Assembly: GCF_013166655.1 (NCBI RefSeq)
Contig: NZ_JABKCA010000007.1
Span: 1 to 64,000, forward strand
Direction: 5' to 3'
From: Lentimicrobium sp. L6
Lineage (GTDB): Bacteria > Bacteroidota > Bacteroidia > Bacteroidales > UBA12170
DNA: 64,000 bases
Both the position numbers and the translations under genes were made by a program. The notes under the pieces were generated by a model, which was given only the letters and a program-made list of their open reading frames with translations, was not told the DNA's origin and ran no database searches. Positions 36,511 to 46,117 of the stretch are shown one piece after another. Position 1 is the stretch's first letter; each line of letters begins with the position of its first letter.

Positions 36511-37137
36511 TTAATCTATTTGTTTCTTAACAAATTTATAGCCACCTGAAGTTGCTCCCCAAACCTGTTCTTTCTTATTGTTCCAACCTTGGTCCCAACT
36601 ATATAATAATTCTGGACTGATCTCCACAATACTAGTAGCATAGTTTGCTTCTCCCCATGAATTTTTACATGCCCCTTCTTCTGTACTTCCAGCAAAAACT
36701 CCATCTTTATATATTAAGGTTAATGCGCATCCTTCTAAAGCTGTTAGGCTATCCGATGTGATCTCATTGAATATCTCTGTGTTTAAATGACCTCCAATAT
36801 ATTTTTTTGGATTTGGCATGGTCATTATGCTTGATGTGAAAGTGGTATCATCTATTTTTTGCAAATGATAAACTCTTTGACGATAAGGTTTACCTGGTGT
36901 CCAAGCAGCCGTTTGTTCAACATATAGCCAAGCACCATCTTTGTTTTGAGGCCAAATTTGTTTCATATCTAGAGTAATATGAAGGAAATTGGTGTCAGCT
37001 TCTGATTGTGCTAATGAAGAATAAGCGCCTTCCATATAGCTGACTAATTTGGGTAGATCGGCTGTTTCTTTTTGAGCTTGAACTTGAAAAGCTGATAAAA
37101 AGATTAAAATAGCTAAGGCTAGTTGTGAAAATTTCAT
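36511..37137 (-). CDS. Secreted CpeT/CpcT-like protein
   Basis: Resembles the CpcT/CpeT chromophore lyases that attach bilins to phycobiliproteins. Matching features: the start of the domain (LVSYMEGAYSSLAQSEADT), the WLYVEQTAAWTPGKPYRQRVYHL block (about 78-100), and the C-terminal IYKDGVFAGSTEEGACKNS strand. Here a signal peptide precedes it (ends AFQVQAQ), so the protein works outside the cytoplasm. No phycobilin genes are seen, and a bilin role is unlikely. It may bind a lipid-like or tetrapyrrole ligand, which is inference. Single gene with its own promoter and terminator. Confidence 0.85.
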   Translation of the reverse strand: MKFSQLALAILIFLSAFQVQAQKETADLPKLVSYMEGAYSSLAQSEADTNFLHITLDMKQIWPQNKDGAWLYVEQTAAWTPGKPYRQRVYHLQKIDDTTFTSSIMTMPNPKKYIGGHLNTEIFNEITSDSLTALEGCALTLIYKDGVFAGSTEEGACKNSWGEANYATSIVEISPELLYSWDQGWNNKKEQVWGATSGGYKFVKKQID

Positions 37138-37189
37138 ATTCGTTTTTAGTTTTGTAATAATAATTTTGTATTCATCTAGAAATGATGGT

Positions 37190-37197
37190 CAAATATA
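37190..37197 (-). promoter_or_regulatory. -7 promoter element of the CpeT-like gene
   Basis: Minus-strand TATATTTG matches the consensus, 52 bases before the ATG. Confidence 0.55.
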
Positions 37198-37349
37198 GAT
37201 TGTTTGCCTCAGTTACTAGATGTTAATGAATAAGAAATAGTGATATACTTAATTGTAGTTCCTATATAACCATGAGTTTTTAGTGGGAATTGGAAAAAAC
37301 GATAAATAAATGTGATATACAAAGAAGAAGACTTTTTAGCTTTCTAAGT

Positions 37350-39113
37350 TTATTGATACATGCTATCAATCAATTTATGATATTGCTGAGTAACTTGTTT
37401 CCTTTTTATTTTCAAAGTATTAGTTAAAGCATTATTTTCAATGCTAAAAGCTTCTGGCATGATGATGAAATTTTTAATTTGCTCATAGCCATCCAAACCC
37501 TTTTGTTCCTGATTAATCAGCTCTTTATAGAATTCATATACTCTTGGACTTTCAGCAATTTCTTTTCCATTTTTTCCAACAATATCCAATTCTTTTTCTT
37601 TAGACTTTAAGGTTTCGTAGGCAGGAATAATTAAGGCAGAAACAAATTTTCTATTGTCACCTATCACCACAATTTGTTCAACGAATTTATTGGTGCCAAT
37701 TAAAAGTTCCAATTTCTGGGGAGAAATATATTTTCCTCCAGAAGTTTTCATCATGTCTTTAATACGATCGGTCATAATAAAATAGTTATCTTCATTTATA
37801 TAACCTTGGTCGCCAGATTTGAAAGTTTTGCCTTGTAGAACTTTGGCAGTCTCCTCGGGTTTTCTGTAGTATCCTTTGAAAATGGTATCTCCCGTGATGA
37901 TGATTTCATCGTTTTCGCTAATTTCTACTTTTGTTTCTGGCATTACAGAACCGCAAGTGTTAAGGTCATATTTATCAGAACGCATACAAGCTACGGTTGC
38001 TGTAGTTTCTGTAGCACCATATCCATAATTCACAAAAAGACCAATTGCATGGAAAAAATTAAGCAGTTCTGGCCGAATAGCTGCACCAGCACAAGGAGTC
38101 ATTCTAAGTTGGCTTCCGAAAATACTATTGAGCTTGTTCAGTACTAATTTCTTGGCAATTTTATGTTGTAATGAAAGAGGGAATGCTGCTTTTTTCGGAC
38201 CAATGGTTTTATGACCTATTGCTATAGACCAATCGAAAATTTTTTGTTTGGTTGGACTCCAACGAAGGTATTCTTCATAGATTCCATCATAGGTTTTCTC
38301 AAAAAATCGGGGAACCACACACATAACAGTTGGGTTAACTATTGGTAATGCTTCTATTACTTTCCTAGGGTTAGATAAGAAGGTGTTTGATGCACCGCAG
38401 TATATAAGAAAGAATGTCCAGGCGCGTTCAAAAATATGACTCAGTGGGAGGAAAGCTAAAGAGGAGTCAGATTCAGAAATATCTAATCTTTCATGATTTA
38501 TTTTAAAGCTAGTCATGAAATTCAAATGGCTTAACATGACACCTTTAGGTTCTCCTGTAGTTCCAGAAGTATAAATAATAGAAGCAATATCCTCTGAGGA
38601 GGCTGCTTTTAATAAATTATCAACTTTTGATTCATCATTTTGGGTTCCAAGTTGGCAAAAGTCAGTCCAAGTCATTACGGACTGATGCTTCTTCTTGATT
38701 TCTGAAAAGCTAATAATCGTTTTTAGAGCTGTTTTATCGAGCAGTGAAATGGCTTTCTCTAATTGGCCTTCATCATCCACAAACATCAATTCCATTTGGG
38801 TCTCATCAACTATATATTTCAGTTGTTCTTTATTGCTGGTGGCATAGAAAGGAACCACGATAGCCCTAATGTTTAGAATACCAATATCAGCCAATGTCCA
38901 TTCAGGTTTATTATTCCCAAATATTCCAACTTTAGAATTCTGTCCATATCCTAAAGATACCAGAGCTCGTGAAACTTGTTTTGTCGTTTTTATTAACTCG
39001 TCTGCACTAATACTTTCAAGTTGATTAGATTCCTCCGAAAAACTTTTTAGTACTGCTCTACCTTTATAATTCTGCACTCTATCGAGCACCATATGCGAAA
39101 TATGATCGATCAT
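37350..39113 (-). CDS. Long-chain acyl-CoA synthetase (AMP-binding)
   Basis: Activates fatty acids by adenylation and CoA transfer in the cytoplasm. The P-loop-like motif YTSGTTGEPKG is at residues 181-191, the adenylate-binding NYGYGATETTA at about 363-373, and the FKSGDQGYINEDNYFIMTDRIKD block near 420. The length (587) matches bacterial LACS of the FAA1-like group. It is transcribed alone. The leader is about 100 bases, with an unusual near-consensus promoter (TACTTTAG). Confidence 0.93.
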   Translation of the reverse strand: MIDHISHMVLDRVQNYKGRAVLKSFSEESNQLESISADELIKTTKQVSRALVSLGYGQNSKVGIFGNNKPEWTLADIGILNIRAIVVPFYATSNKEQLKYIVDETQMELMFVDDEGQLEKAISLLDKTALKTIISFSEIKKKHQSVMTWTDFCQLGTQNDESKVDNLLKAASSEDIASIIYTSGTTGEPKGVMLSHLNFMTSFKINHERLDISESDSSLAFLPLSHIFERAWTFFLIYCGASNTFLSNPRKVIEALPIVNPTVMCVVPRFFEKTYDGIYEEYLRWSPTKQKIFDWSIAIGHKTIGPKKAAFPLSLQHKIAKKLVLNKLNSIFGSQLRMTPCAGAAIRPELLNFFHAIGLFVNYGYGATETTATVACMRSDKYDLNTCGSVMPETKVEISENDEIIITGDTIFKGYYRKPEETAKVLQGKTFKSGDQGYINEDNYFIMTDRIKDMMKTSGGKYISPQKLELLIGTNKFVEQIVVIGDNRKFVSALIIPAYETLKSKEKELDIVGKNGKEIAESPRVYEFYKELINQEQKGLDGYEQIKNFIIMPEAFSIENNALTNTLKIKRKQVTQQYHKLIDSMYQ

Positions 39114-39485
39114 TCTATATATTTTAATGACTAGGTCAATAAGTAATGTGCTGTAGGATTTGTATTACCGTATTGAAATCCATTATGTTATGCAGATTAT
39201 ATTGTCCAATTAATAAGAGCGCTAAAGTAGGTTTAATTTTTCGATTCTTTATATCGCCTTTACCTGTATTTTACAACTGCTAAAAGGCTGTATTACTGAT
39301 GACTAATTCAATGATGTATATTGAAACCTTTCCAAAACGCTTTAAAAGTTAGAGATTTGGAAAAATAAGTATAATGAACACGCTTTTTGATAGTTCAAGT
39401 TTAGAACTCATCACCAATCTACTAGAATTGGATAGTCTTTTTGAGGCTAATGATTAGAAGTTTTAATTGAAGAATTGAAATGATA
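39114..39485. other. Gene-free region between the ligase and exosortase genes
   Basis: Nothing supported beyond a candidate promoter for the ligase near 39221-39229. A 27-codon frame at 39374-39457 is too short and isolated to call. Confidence 0.5.
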
Positions 39486-40049
39486 TTATTTATTCCTAAT
39501 TTTCTCCACCCAATAAACCCAAAGGCTAAAGATAATCACATAGAAGAATGGGCGGAATAAGTAATCGTGGCTGAATTTCCAATAATCGGGAACAGCAACT
39601 AGAACTACTGCAAGTCCAATAATTCGGAATAAATTGGTCAGGTGAACGATAAAAATACCTAGAGGAATATACCATAGTTTATGTTTCCAAGGGCCAGGGA
39701 AAATCATCATCAGTAAGGCGAATTGTATCATTTGTTTTAAGCCTGAGCATCCATGATTAATGGCAATATATCCTTCGTTGGCCCAATACATGGTTCTGTC
39801 CACAGTTGTGATTTCCATCCCCAAAACATGTTGAATAAACCAAGAACTCTCCACAAATACTCTTTCAGAAAGATGGTCGTGCATAGCAGCCAAAGTTTCA
39901 GTAAAAGGGTAGTATTGCTGGGTTACCCAGTATCGGTATGTATAATGAATTACCAAAGTAATAAGGATAAAAAGGGCCACATCAACAATGGGTTCTAACT
40001 TCTTTTCTTCTACAAATGCTTTAAACTTTGAATAGTAACTTGGGGTCAT
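39486..40049 (-). CDS. Exosortase/archaeosortase-family membrane transpeptidase
   Basis: A multi-pass inner-membrane cysteine transpeptidase that cleaves C-terminal sorting tags. The catalytic triad is visible: C101 in NHGCSGLKQ, R142 in NLFRIIGLA, and H161 in FSHDYLFRP. There are about five to six hydrophobic helices. At 187 residues it is close to the short stand-alone exosortases of Bacteroidota. No tagged target (tripartite PEP-CTERM-like tail) is seen in this window. It lies 60 bases downstream of the OmpA gene, and may be in one transcript. The exact subtype is uncertain. Confidence 0.87.
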   Translation of the reverse strand: MTPSYYSKFKAFVEEKKLEPIVDVALFILITLVIHYTYRYWVTQQYYPFTETLAAMHDHLSERVFVESSWFIQHVLGMEITTVDRTMYWANEGYIAINHGCSGLKQMIQFALLMMIFPGPWKHKLWYIPLGIFIVHLTNLFRIIGLAVVLVAVPDYWKFSHDYLFRPFFYVIIFSLWVYWVEKIRNK

Positions 40050-40109
40050 AATTAATAAATTTGATGCTAAAGTAGGGAAAACTTTTTGATGGATTTTGAT
40101 TTTTTTTGG

Positions 40110-42083
40110 CTATTGTTTTTTTATAACGAATACAGTTCTTCTGTTTTTTGCTCTTCCACTATAAGTTTCATTGCTCGCAATAGGCTTCGATTCTCCATAT
40201 CCATTGGCCGATAATCTTGAACTAGGTATGCCTTGTTCCACTAGGTATTGGTAAACTGCTTTAGCTCTTTTGTCTGATAATACTAAATTGGTCTCCTCTT
40301 GTCCCACATTATCAGTATGTCCTTGAATCTCTACTATAATATTATCATTATCAATTAAGAATTCTAAAAACTCATCAATAATACGTTTGGCATCTTTGTT
40401 GAGTTCAGAGGAATTGGTGACAAAGTGAATATCATCAATATTATAAGCTTCGCCAACTTTTATTTCTTTCACTTTTAAATCTACTGTTTTAGGCTGATTG
40501 AGGGTGGTATCTTCAACACTTAAATATCTTGAAGAATAGACATAGCCTTCTTGTTTTACCGTAAGAACTTGGTCTTCTTTAAAAAGAATGGCAGCCACAT
40601 ATTTACCTGTGTTAGCATTTACAGGTATTTCTGTAATGGCTTTAGTTTGCATGTTCTTAAGTTGAACTCGCGCCCTGATAGGTTCGGAATTGTTTTCTAC
40701 TTCAATTTCACCTTTAACTAAAAGCACTTTTTGTGGACGAGCTTCTTCATAGAGGGGAAATGAATATAAATTCCATTTATAATTAGCATCTAATCTATTA
40801 GAGGCATAATAGCCATGACGGCCATCGGTACTTGCAAAGAAACCTAAATCATCATCAAAAGAATTGATAGGGTAACCTATGTTTTTGGGTTCTTGCCAAA
40901 CTCCATTTTCATCTTGTCTACTGAAATAAATATCATAGCCTCCAAGTCCTTTTTGGCCATCGGTGGAATAGTAAAGTGTCTGACTATCGGTGTGAATAAA
41001 TGGTGATTTTTCATTCCCAGAAGTATTAACGGGTGCACCTACATTTTCTGGATGACTCCATTCTCCTTCTTCATCTTTTCTAATTTGATAGATATCATAA
41101 CCTCCCAATCCTCCTTCTCTATTGCTTGCAAAAAATATAGTCATTCCATCAGAAGTTACACTGGGTTGTGATTCCCATGAATCAGGATTATTAATATGTT
41201 CGCCTAGGCTTTCAATATTGCTCCAATATCCTTTATCGAAAAAGCTATGGTATAAATCGCAATTTAAATAATTGGTTTTTGGATCGCGAATACATACTGT
41301 ATAATAAAGGCTATTATTATCAATGGTAAGGGTAGCAGCACCTTCATTTTCTACTTTATTGAAAGGATATTCCATTTCCCATCCTTGCTCAAATTTTCCG
41401 TTTTCGTTTCTTAAGCTGAAAGTGAAAACTTCCTTATCCACCAATTGCTCGGTTAAGCCTCGGCTGATATAGTGTTTCTGACGGCGGGTAAAAAGTGCAA
41501 ACTCATTATCTGGAGAAATAATAGGAAGGTACTCATCTTCTTTGGTAGAAATCCCTTCAACTTTTTTAGGCTCGAAGGGCACTGGATGCTCTAACAGTTC
41601 TTGAGTGGCTTTTGCATATTCTAAATAATTCTTGGCTTCAAAATAATCGTCATCGGTTTTAATTAAATCCACATCTTTTAAAAAGAATTGAAATCGCTCA
41701 ACAGATTTTTTAAAATCTTTAGCACCATAATATATCTTACCTAAATAGAAATGTGAGTAAATGACGCTGTCCATGCAAAGGTTTACAGATTTTTCTAGAT
41801 ATTTTTTAGCTGTATTTATATTGGGACTTGAATTCTCGATATAGAAAATCCCAAGCGACATTTGAGCTTTGGCATAATCAGGGACTTCTTTGCTGAGTTG
41901 AAACATGATTTTTCTAGCCTCATTATAATTTTTGGCTTCATGATATTCCCAAGCTTTCTGATAGCTTTTTAGTTCTTTTTTTGATAGTTCCACCTCGCAA
42001 GATTGGCCAAAAGCATTTGATATAGCCAATGATAGAAGCATCAGATAAATAAAAAAGTTGATATTTTTTTTGAAGTGATTCAT
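40110..42083 (-). CDS. OmpA-family protein with TPR and propeller domains (PorE-like)
   Basis: A peptidoglycan-binding envelope protein. After the signal peptide (ends NAFGQ) there are TPR repeats (about 35-160), a WD40-like PD40 propeller (about 185-425, repeating GGYDIY-style strands such as SNREGGLGGYDIY), a carboxypeptidase-regulatory-like fold (about 450-535), and an OmpA C-terminal domain (about 540-657, GHTDNVGQEETN, RAKNRR). The domain order matches PorE of the T9SS, which anchors the secretion complex to peptidoglycan. Several such paralogues exist per Bacteroidota genome, so the exact role is unproven. The absence of a lipobox Cys at the cleavage point is a difference from P. gingivalis PorE, which is a lipoprotein. 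Confidence 0.85.
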   Translation of the reverse strand: MNHFKKNINFFIYLMLLSLAISNAFGQSCEVELSKKELKSYQKAWEYHEAKNYNEARKIMFQLSKEVPDYAKAQMSLGIFYIENSSPNINTAKKYLEKSVNLCMDSVIYSHFYLGKIYYGAKDFKKSVERFQFFLKDVDLIKTDDDYFEAKNYLEYAKATQELLEHPVPFEPKKVEGISTKEDEYLPIISPDNEFALFTRRQKHYISRGLTEQLVDKEVFTFSLRNENGKFEQGWEMEYPFNKVENEGAATLTIDNNSLYYTVCIRDPKTNYLNCDLYHSFFDKGYWSNIESLGEHINNPDSWESQPSVTSDGMTIFFASNREGGLGGYDIYQIRKDEEGEWSHPENVGAPVNTSGNEKSPFIHTDSQTLYYSTDGQKGLGGYDIYFSRQDENGVWQEPKNIGYPINSFDDDLGFFASTDGRHGYYASNRLDANYKWNLYSFPLYEEARPQKVLLVKGEIEVENNSEPIRARVQLKNMQTKAITEIPVNANTGKYVAAILFKEDQVLTVKQEGYVYSSRYLSVEDTTLNQPKTVDLKVKEIKVGEAYNIDDIHFVTNSSELNKDAKRIIDEFLEFLIDNDNIIVEIQGHTDNVGQEETNLVLSDKRAKAVYQYLVEQGIPSSRLSANGYGESKPIASNETYSGRAKNRRTVFVIKKQ

Positions 42084-42118
42084 TTAAGGTAAAACGAAAT
42101 ATTCATTCAATATTATTA

Positions 42119-42126
42119 TAAATTTG
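42119..42126 (+). promoter_or_regulatory. -7 promoter element of the dihydrouridine synthase gene
   Basis: TAAATTTG matches TAnnTTTG, 32 bases before the ATG and divergent from the OmpA gene. Confidence 0.55.
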
Positions 42127-42158
42127 TAGCTGTAAATACAAACTTAATTTGTGAAGCT

Positions 42159-43136
42159 ATGATTTTATATTTGGCACCTTTGCAAGGTTATACTGAGGCT
42201 TATTTTAGAAATGCTTATAGTAAGTATTTCGACAGCTTCGATCATAGTATAGCGCCATTTATTCCTGCCGGTAAAGGCGATTCCATTAAGGCTTCTCGTA
42301 TTAAGGATCTACTGCACGAAAATAATGATAAAATGCCGGTTGACCCACAAATAATTGGGAAATATGCACCGGAGTTTATTCCGCTCGCGAATCACTTATA
42401 CCATTATGGGTATAAAACGCTGAATATTAATATGGGATGCCCCATTAAAAGCATTGCTCATAAGATGCGTGGTTCAGGTATGATTGCTTATCCTGAGGTA
42501 GTTGAAATGCTTTTGGAGAAGTTGTTTGAGGAGGTTCAAAACGAAATTTCAGTAAAAATTCGCTTGGGTTATTATAAAAAGGAAGAATTGGAAGTCCTCA
42601 TGCCCTTATTAAATAAGTTTCCATTAAAAGAATTGATTGTACATCCGCGATTAGGAGTTGATATGTACAGTATAGATCCAGATTTGGATGCTTTTGAATG
42701 GTGTTTGAAAAACTCAAGTAATCCTCTAGTTTATAGTGGCGACATATTTACGGTACAAAACATGAATGATTTGCAGGCACAATTTCCAAAACAAGAAAAG
42801 TGGATGATAGGGAGAGGTGTTATTTATGATTTGTTTCTTCCACATCAAATTAAGCATGGAGAAATTTCAAAATTCGACAAGCAAGAATTGTTTGGTGCAT
42901 TCCACCAAAAGCTACAAGATGAGGTTATAAAATATAGGCGGAGACCTAAGAATCAACTCAATAAAATGAAAGAATATTGGGGATACTTTTCACGACAATT
43001 TGAGAATTTTAATGAGATTCACTATAAAATAACTAGATGTAGTTCCTTGGAGGAATTTGAGGAATTGAGTCAGAAAGTGTTACGAGAAGAAAAATGGCGC
43101 GACCAACCTATTATTGATCACACCATGTCTGAGTAA
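42159..43136 (+). CDS. tRNA-dihydrouridine synthase
   Basis: FMN-dependent reduction of uridines in tRNA. The N-terminal FMN-binding LAPLQGYTEAYFR is followed by the active-site NMGCP with C94, the RGSGM turn near 104-108, VKIRLGY near 150, HPRLG near 177, and the GRGV motif near 228. The length (325) is normal for Dus. The subtype (A, B or C) is not assigned. The gene has its own promoter and ends close to the convergent aminopeptidase. Confidence 0.92.
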   Translation: MILYLAPLQGYTEAYFRNAYSKYFDSFDHSIAPFIPAGKGDSIKASRIKDLLHENNDKMPVDPQIIGKYAPEFIPLANHLYHYGYKTLNINMGCPIKSIAHKMRGSGMIAYPEVVEMLLEKLFEEVQNEISVKIRLGYYKKEELEVLMPLLNKFPLKELIVHPRLGVDMYSIDPDLDAFEWCLKNSSNPLVYSGDIFTVQNMNDLQAQFPKQEKWMIGRGVIYDLFLPHQIKHGEISKFDKQELFGAFHQKLQDEVIKYRRRPKNQLNKMKEYWGYFSRQFENFNEIHYKITRCSSLEEFEELSQKVLREEKWRDQPIIDHTMSE

Positions 43137-43167
43137 AGCCACAAAGAAATGGTATTATGGTATTTCC

Positions 43168-44610
43168 TTATTTCTTCGCCAATCCCTTAGCAAAATCAAA
43201 AAGCAATCTTACACCAACTCCACTGCCACCAACTCCACGATAGTTAAATTTCTTGGTATTGAAAGCCGGCCCAGCAATATCTAAATGAATATAAGGGTAG
43301 TCGGTAAATTTTTCTAGGAATTTACCTGCTGTGATGGCTCCACCTTCTGCTCCACCTAAATGAACCATGTCTGCAATCTCAGATTTTAACTGCTCAGCAT
43401 ATTCATCCCAGAATGGAAATTCTACAATGCGCTCCCCCGTTTTTTCTCCACTTTCTTTTAAGTTAGTCATGTGCTCACCATATTTAGAACCCATGGCTAC
43501 AACGCCAAGGTTTCCAATGGCACGAGCAGCTGCACCAGTTAATGTAGCTAAATCTATTACCAATGATGGATTGAATTTCTTGGCATAAGACAAGGCATCA
43601 GCTAAAATCATTCTGCCTTCTGCATCTGTATTAATAACTTCCACAGTTTGTCCATCGAACATAGTAATGACATCACCACTGGCATAAGCATTTCCGCCAG
43701 GACGGTTATCGGTGGCAGGGATTAAAGCCATAATATAAAGAGGAAGCTTGGCTTTAGCGATGGCGAAAGCAACACCTGCTGCAGCAGCGGCACCACCCAT
43801 GTCACATTTCATGGTATTCATGAATTCGCCAGTTTTAATATTTAAGCCTCCAGTATCATAAACCACACCTTTTCCTACAAAAACAACGGGTTGCTCATTA
43901 ATTGCATTTTCAGGTTTGTACTCGAAGATGGTAAATGTTGGTGGGTCTATACTGCCTTTGTTAACGGCTAAAAGGCCACCCATTTTTAAAGCTTCAATCT
44001 TATTCTTATTTAGAATGTCGATTTTGGCGCCAGCATCTTCGGCCATAGCTTTAATTTCATTGGCTAAACCTTCTGCATTTAAATAATTTACTGGCTGATT
44101 AACCAAAGTACGAGCCATAAGAGTAGCTTCAAGTACCACATTTAATTCATTGACATCCTCTTGATTTATTTCAGCATTAATCAGATGAATAGTTTCAAGA
44201 TATCGAATCACTTTCTCTTTTTGGGTTTTATAAGCCACAAAACTATAGTTACTTAAGACCATACCTTCTGCAAATGCAGAAATTTGGGCTTTATTTAAAC
44301 TTTTTGCTATAATATAAACCTCTTGTGATTTTCTATTTTGAAGGCAATTAATCAAACTATCCCCCATCTTTCTAAGTGCTTCTAGAGTGTGGTTGGGGTT
44401 TTCTTTTTCTTCCACCAATTCAATATAAATCTGATGTGAAAGTCTGTCGAAAGAAAATTTCTTCTTCTCATTTTCAGTGAACTGCATGGTCAGATGCTCC
44501 AATTCTTCCGAAGAAATAGGAAGCTGATCGTTGAGTTCAGATTTTTTAATGAGGAAGATGCTGGTGCTTTGTTCAGCAATATTGTTTTGTTTGTTGAGAA
44601 TAGTAAACAT
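43168..44610 (-). CDS. Leucyl aminopeptidase (M17 family)
   Basis: Cytosolic two-zinc aminopeptidase that trims N-terminal residues from peptides. The family signature NTDAEGRM is near residues 326-333. The metal ligand stretch VGKGVVYDTGGLNIKTG (about 247) with MKCDMGGAAA precedes it. The C-terminal catalytic domain ends in YRGVGGSGVGVRLL. The N-terminal 160 residues form the less conserved macro-like domain. The length (480) is usual. It diverges from frr. Confidence 0.92.
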   Translation of the reverse strand: MFTILNKQNNIAEQSTSIFLIKKSELNDQLPISSEELEHLTMQFTENEKKKFSFDRLSHQIYIELVEEKENPNHTLEALRKMGDSLINCLQNRKSQEVYIIAKSLNKAQISAFAEGMVLSNYSFVAYKTQKEKVIRYLETIHLINAEINQEDVNELNVVLEATLMARTLVNQPVNYLNAEGLANEIKAMAEDAGAKIDILNKNKIEALKMGGLLAVNKGSIDPPTFTIFEYKPENAINEQPVVFVGKGVVYDTGGLNIKTGEFMNTMKCDMGGAAAAAGVAFAIAKAKLPLYIMALIPATDNRPGGNAYASGDVITMFDGQTVEVINTDAEGRMILADALSYAKKFNPSLVIDLATLTGAAARAIGNLGVVAMGSKYGEHMTNLKESGEKTGERIVEFPFWDEYAEQLKSEIADMVHLGGAEGGAITAGKFLEKFTDYPYIHLDIAGPAFNTKKFNYRGVGGSGVGVRLLFDFAKGLAKK

Positions 44611-44703
44611 ATGAAACAGGTTTTTATGAAGAGCAAAAGTACAAATAATGCTTTGTTTTCTGATATATCATTGAATTCTATATGTGGTTTCAAAAATATA
44701 TTT

Positions 44704-44711
44704 TATTTTTG
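44704..44711 (+). promoter_or_regulatory. -7 promoter element of frr
   Basis: TATTTTTG matches the consensus, 24 bases before the chosen ATG. Confidence 0.6.
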
Positions 44712-44735
44712 TCTGAAAATATAAACATCACAACT

Positions 44736-45299
44736 ATGTTAGAGGAAGCAAAAATGATCTTGGAAGATGCTAAAGAAGGTATGGAATCTTCACTTGAACA
44801 CTTGGATAAAGAGTTTTTAAAAATTAGGACAGGAAAAGCAAATCCATCTATGTTATTGGGTGTGAAGGCCGAGTTTTATGGAACCTTAACTCCCATAGAG
44901 CAAATGGCGAATATTAATACTCCTGACCCCAGACAAATAGTTGTACAGCCATGGGACAAAAGTACTTTGCATACTATTGAAAAAGCTATCCTTAATTCTA
45001 ACTTAGGTTTTAATCCTCAAAATGATGGCGAAATTATTCGTATTGCTGTTCCACCATTGACTACAGAGAGAAGAAGAGATTTAGTGAAAAAAGCAAAAGG
45101 GGAAGGTGAAGATACTAAAGTGGGAATTAGAAATATCAGGAGGTCTGCTAATGATATGGCTAAAGGTCTAAAGGATGAAGGATATTCTGAGGATATGGTT
45201 TCTAATTTAGAATCAGATATTCAAGAATTAACTGATAAATACATCAAAAAAGTAGATGAGCTTTTTGCAGAGAAGGAAATTGACATCACTACTATTTAA
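44736..45299 (+). CDS. frr: Ribosome recycling factor
   Basis: Splits post-termination ribosomes together with EF-G. The sequence shows the family core LRTGKANPSM-like block (LKIRTGKANPSMLL), EQMANINTPDPRQIVVQPWD, and the C-terminal RRSANDMAKGLKDEGYSEDM. The start at MLEEAKMILED matches the usual N-terminus; an 18-residue longer frame is possible but runs across the promoter. The length (187) is standard. pyrH, often next to frr, is absent here. It is followed by its own terminator. Confidence 0.96.
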   Translation: MLEEAKMILEDAKEGMESSLEHLDKEFLKIRTGKANPSMLLGVKAEFYGTLTPIEQMANINTPDPRQIVVQPWDKSTLHTIEKAILNSNLGFNPQNDGEIIRIAVPPLTTERRRDLVKKAKGEGEDTKVGIRNIRRSANDMAKGLKDEGYSEDMVSNLESDIQELTDKYIKKVDELFAEKEIDITTI

Positions 45300-45315
45300 T
45301 TAAAGATAAAAATCT

Positions 45316-45350
45316 AAAAGCCATTTCCTTTGTTAAGGAAGTGGCTTTTT
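45316..45350 (+). terminator. Rho-independent terminator of frr
   Basis: The stem AAGCCATTTCCTT/AAGGAAGTGGCTT (one G-T pair) around a 4-base loop ends in a T run, 20 bases after the frr stop. Confidence 0.88.
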
Positions 45351-45367
45351 TCATAAATATAAGCTCC

Positions 45368-45979
45368 ATGAAAGTCATTTGTATCGGTAGAAATTATATC
45401 AACCACGCTAAAGAATTAAATAATCCTATTCCGTCTAAACCAGTTTTCTTTATGAAGCCAGATACGGCCGTTTTAAGAAAGAACCTCCCTTTTTTCTATC
45501 CAGAATTTACTCAAGATTTACATCATGAAGTGGAGATTGTGGTTCGAATTAGTAAAATAGGAAAGTATATACAAGAGGAATTTGCCCATAAACATTATGA
45601 TGAAATTGGATTAGGAATTGATTTTACTGCTCGTGATCTGCAGAATGAACAAAAGAAAAAGGGATTGCCTTGGGAAATTGCCAAAGCATTTGACAGTTCA
45701 GCTCCTATTGGAGATTTTATTCCCAAATCAGAATTAGGAGATTTAAATAAACTATCTCTAAGCTTGAAAAAAAATGAGGAGACTGTCCAATCAGGATCAT
45801 CCGCGGATATGATTTTCACTATCGATAAAATCATTGCTTATGTTTCTCAGTTTGTGAGTTTGAAAATTGGTGATTTAATCTTTACCGGAACACCAGAAGG
45901 AGTAGGGCCAGTAAAAATTGGTGATCGACTTACAGGATTTCTCAACGATAAAGAAATGTTCTCTTTTGAAGTGAAATAA
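45368..45979 (+). CDS. Fumarylacetoacetate hydrolase-family protein
   Basis: A YcgM/FAHD1-like enzyme that cleaves or decarboxylates small keto acids such as acylpyruvates or oxaloacetate. The start is the second ATG (MKVICIGRNYINHAKEL), the usual N-terminus. The metal-binding acidic residues are in HHEVEIVVRI and GIDFTARDLQ, and the family's IFTGTPEGVGPVKIGD closes the protein. The length (203) is typical. It lies between frr and prfC with no obvious pathway partner. The substrate is not known. Confidence 0.9.
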   Translation: MKVICIGRNYINHAKELNNPIPSKPVFFMKPDTAVLRKNLPFFYPEFTQDLHHEVEIVVRISKIGKYIQEEFAHKHYDEIGLGIDFTARDLQNEQKKKGLPWEIAKAFDSSAPIGDFIPKSELGDLNKLSLSLKKNEETVQSGSSADMIFTIDKIIAYVSQFVSLKIGDLIFTGTPEGVGPVKIGDRLTGFLNDKEMFSFEVK

Positions 45980-46089
45980 AATACCTATATGCAAGTCTTG
46001 CAAGCATTGATAAATGGTAAGATGTCTAATTTCTTTATGGACATTTAAAATCTTCGAGCTTCAAGCTTCGCACTTCCATTCCAAAAACC

Positions 46090-46097
46090 TATCTTTG
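46090..46097 (+). promoter_or_regulatory. -7 promoter element of prfC
   Basis: TATCTTTG matches the consensus, 20 bases before the ATG. Confidence 0.6.
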
Positions 46098-46117
46098 CGC
46101 CCACTAAAAAATATTCG

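Noticed and set aside
39374-39457. 27-codon open frame (MNTLFDSSSLELITNLL...)
   Set aside because: Too short and isolated, with no promoter or conserved features seen; could be a chance frame.
45990-46002. Perfect palindrome TGCAAGTCTTGCA between the FAH-family gene and prfC as an operator or terminator
   Set aside because: No T run, no second copy and it is not near the promoter; may be chance.
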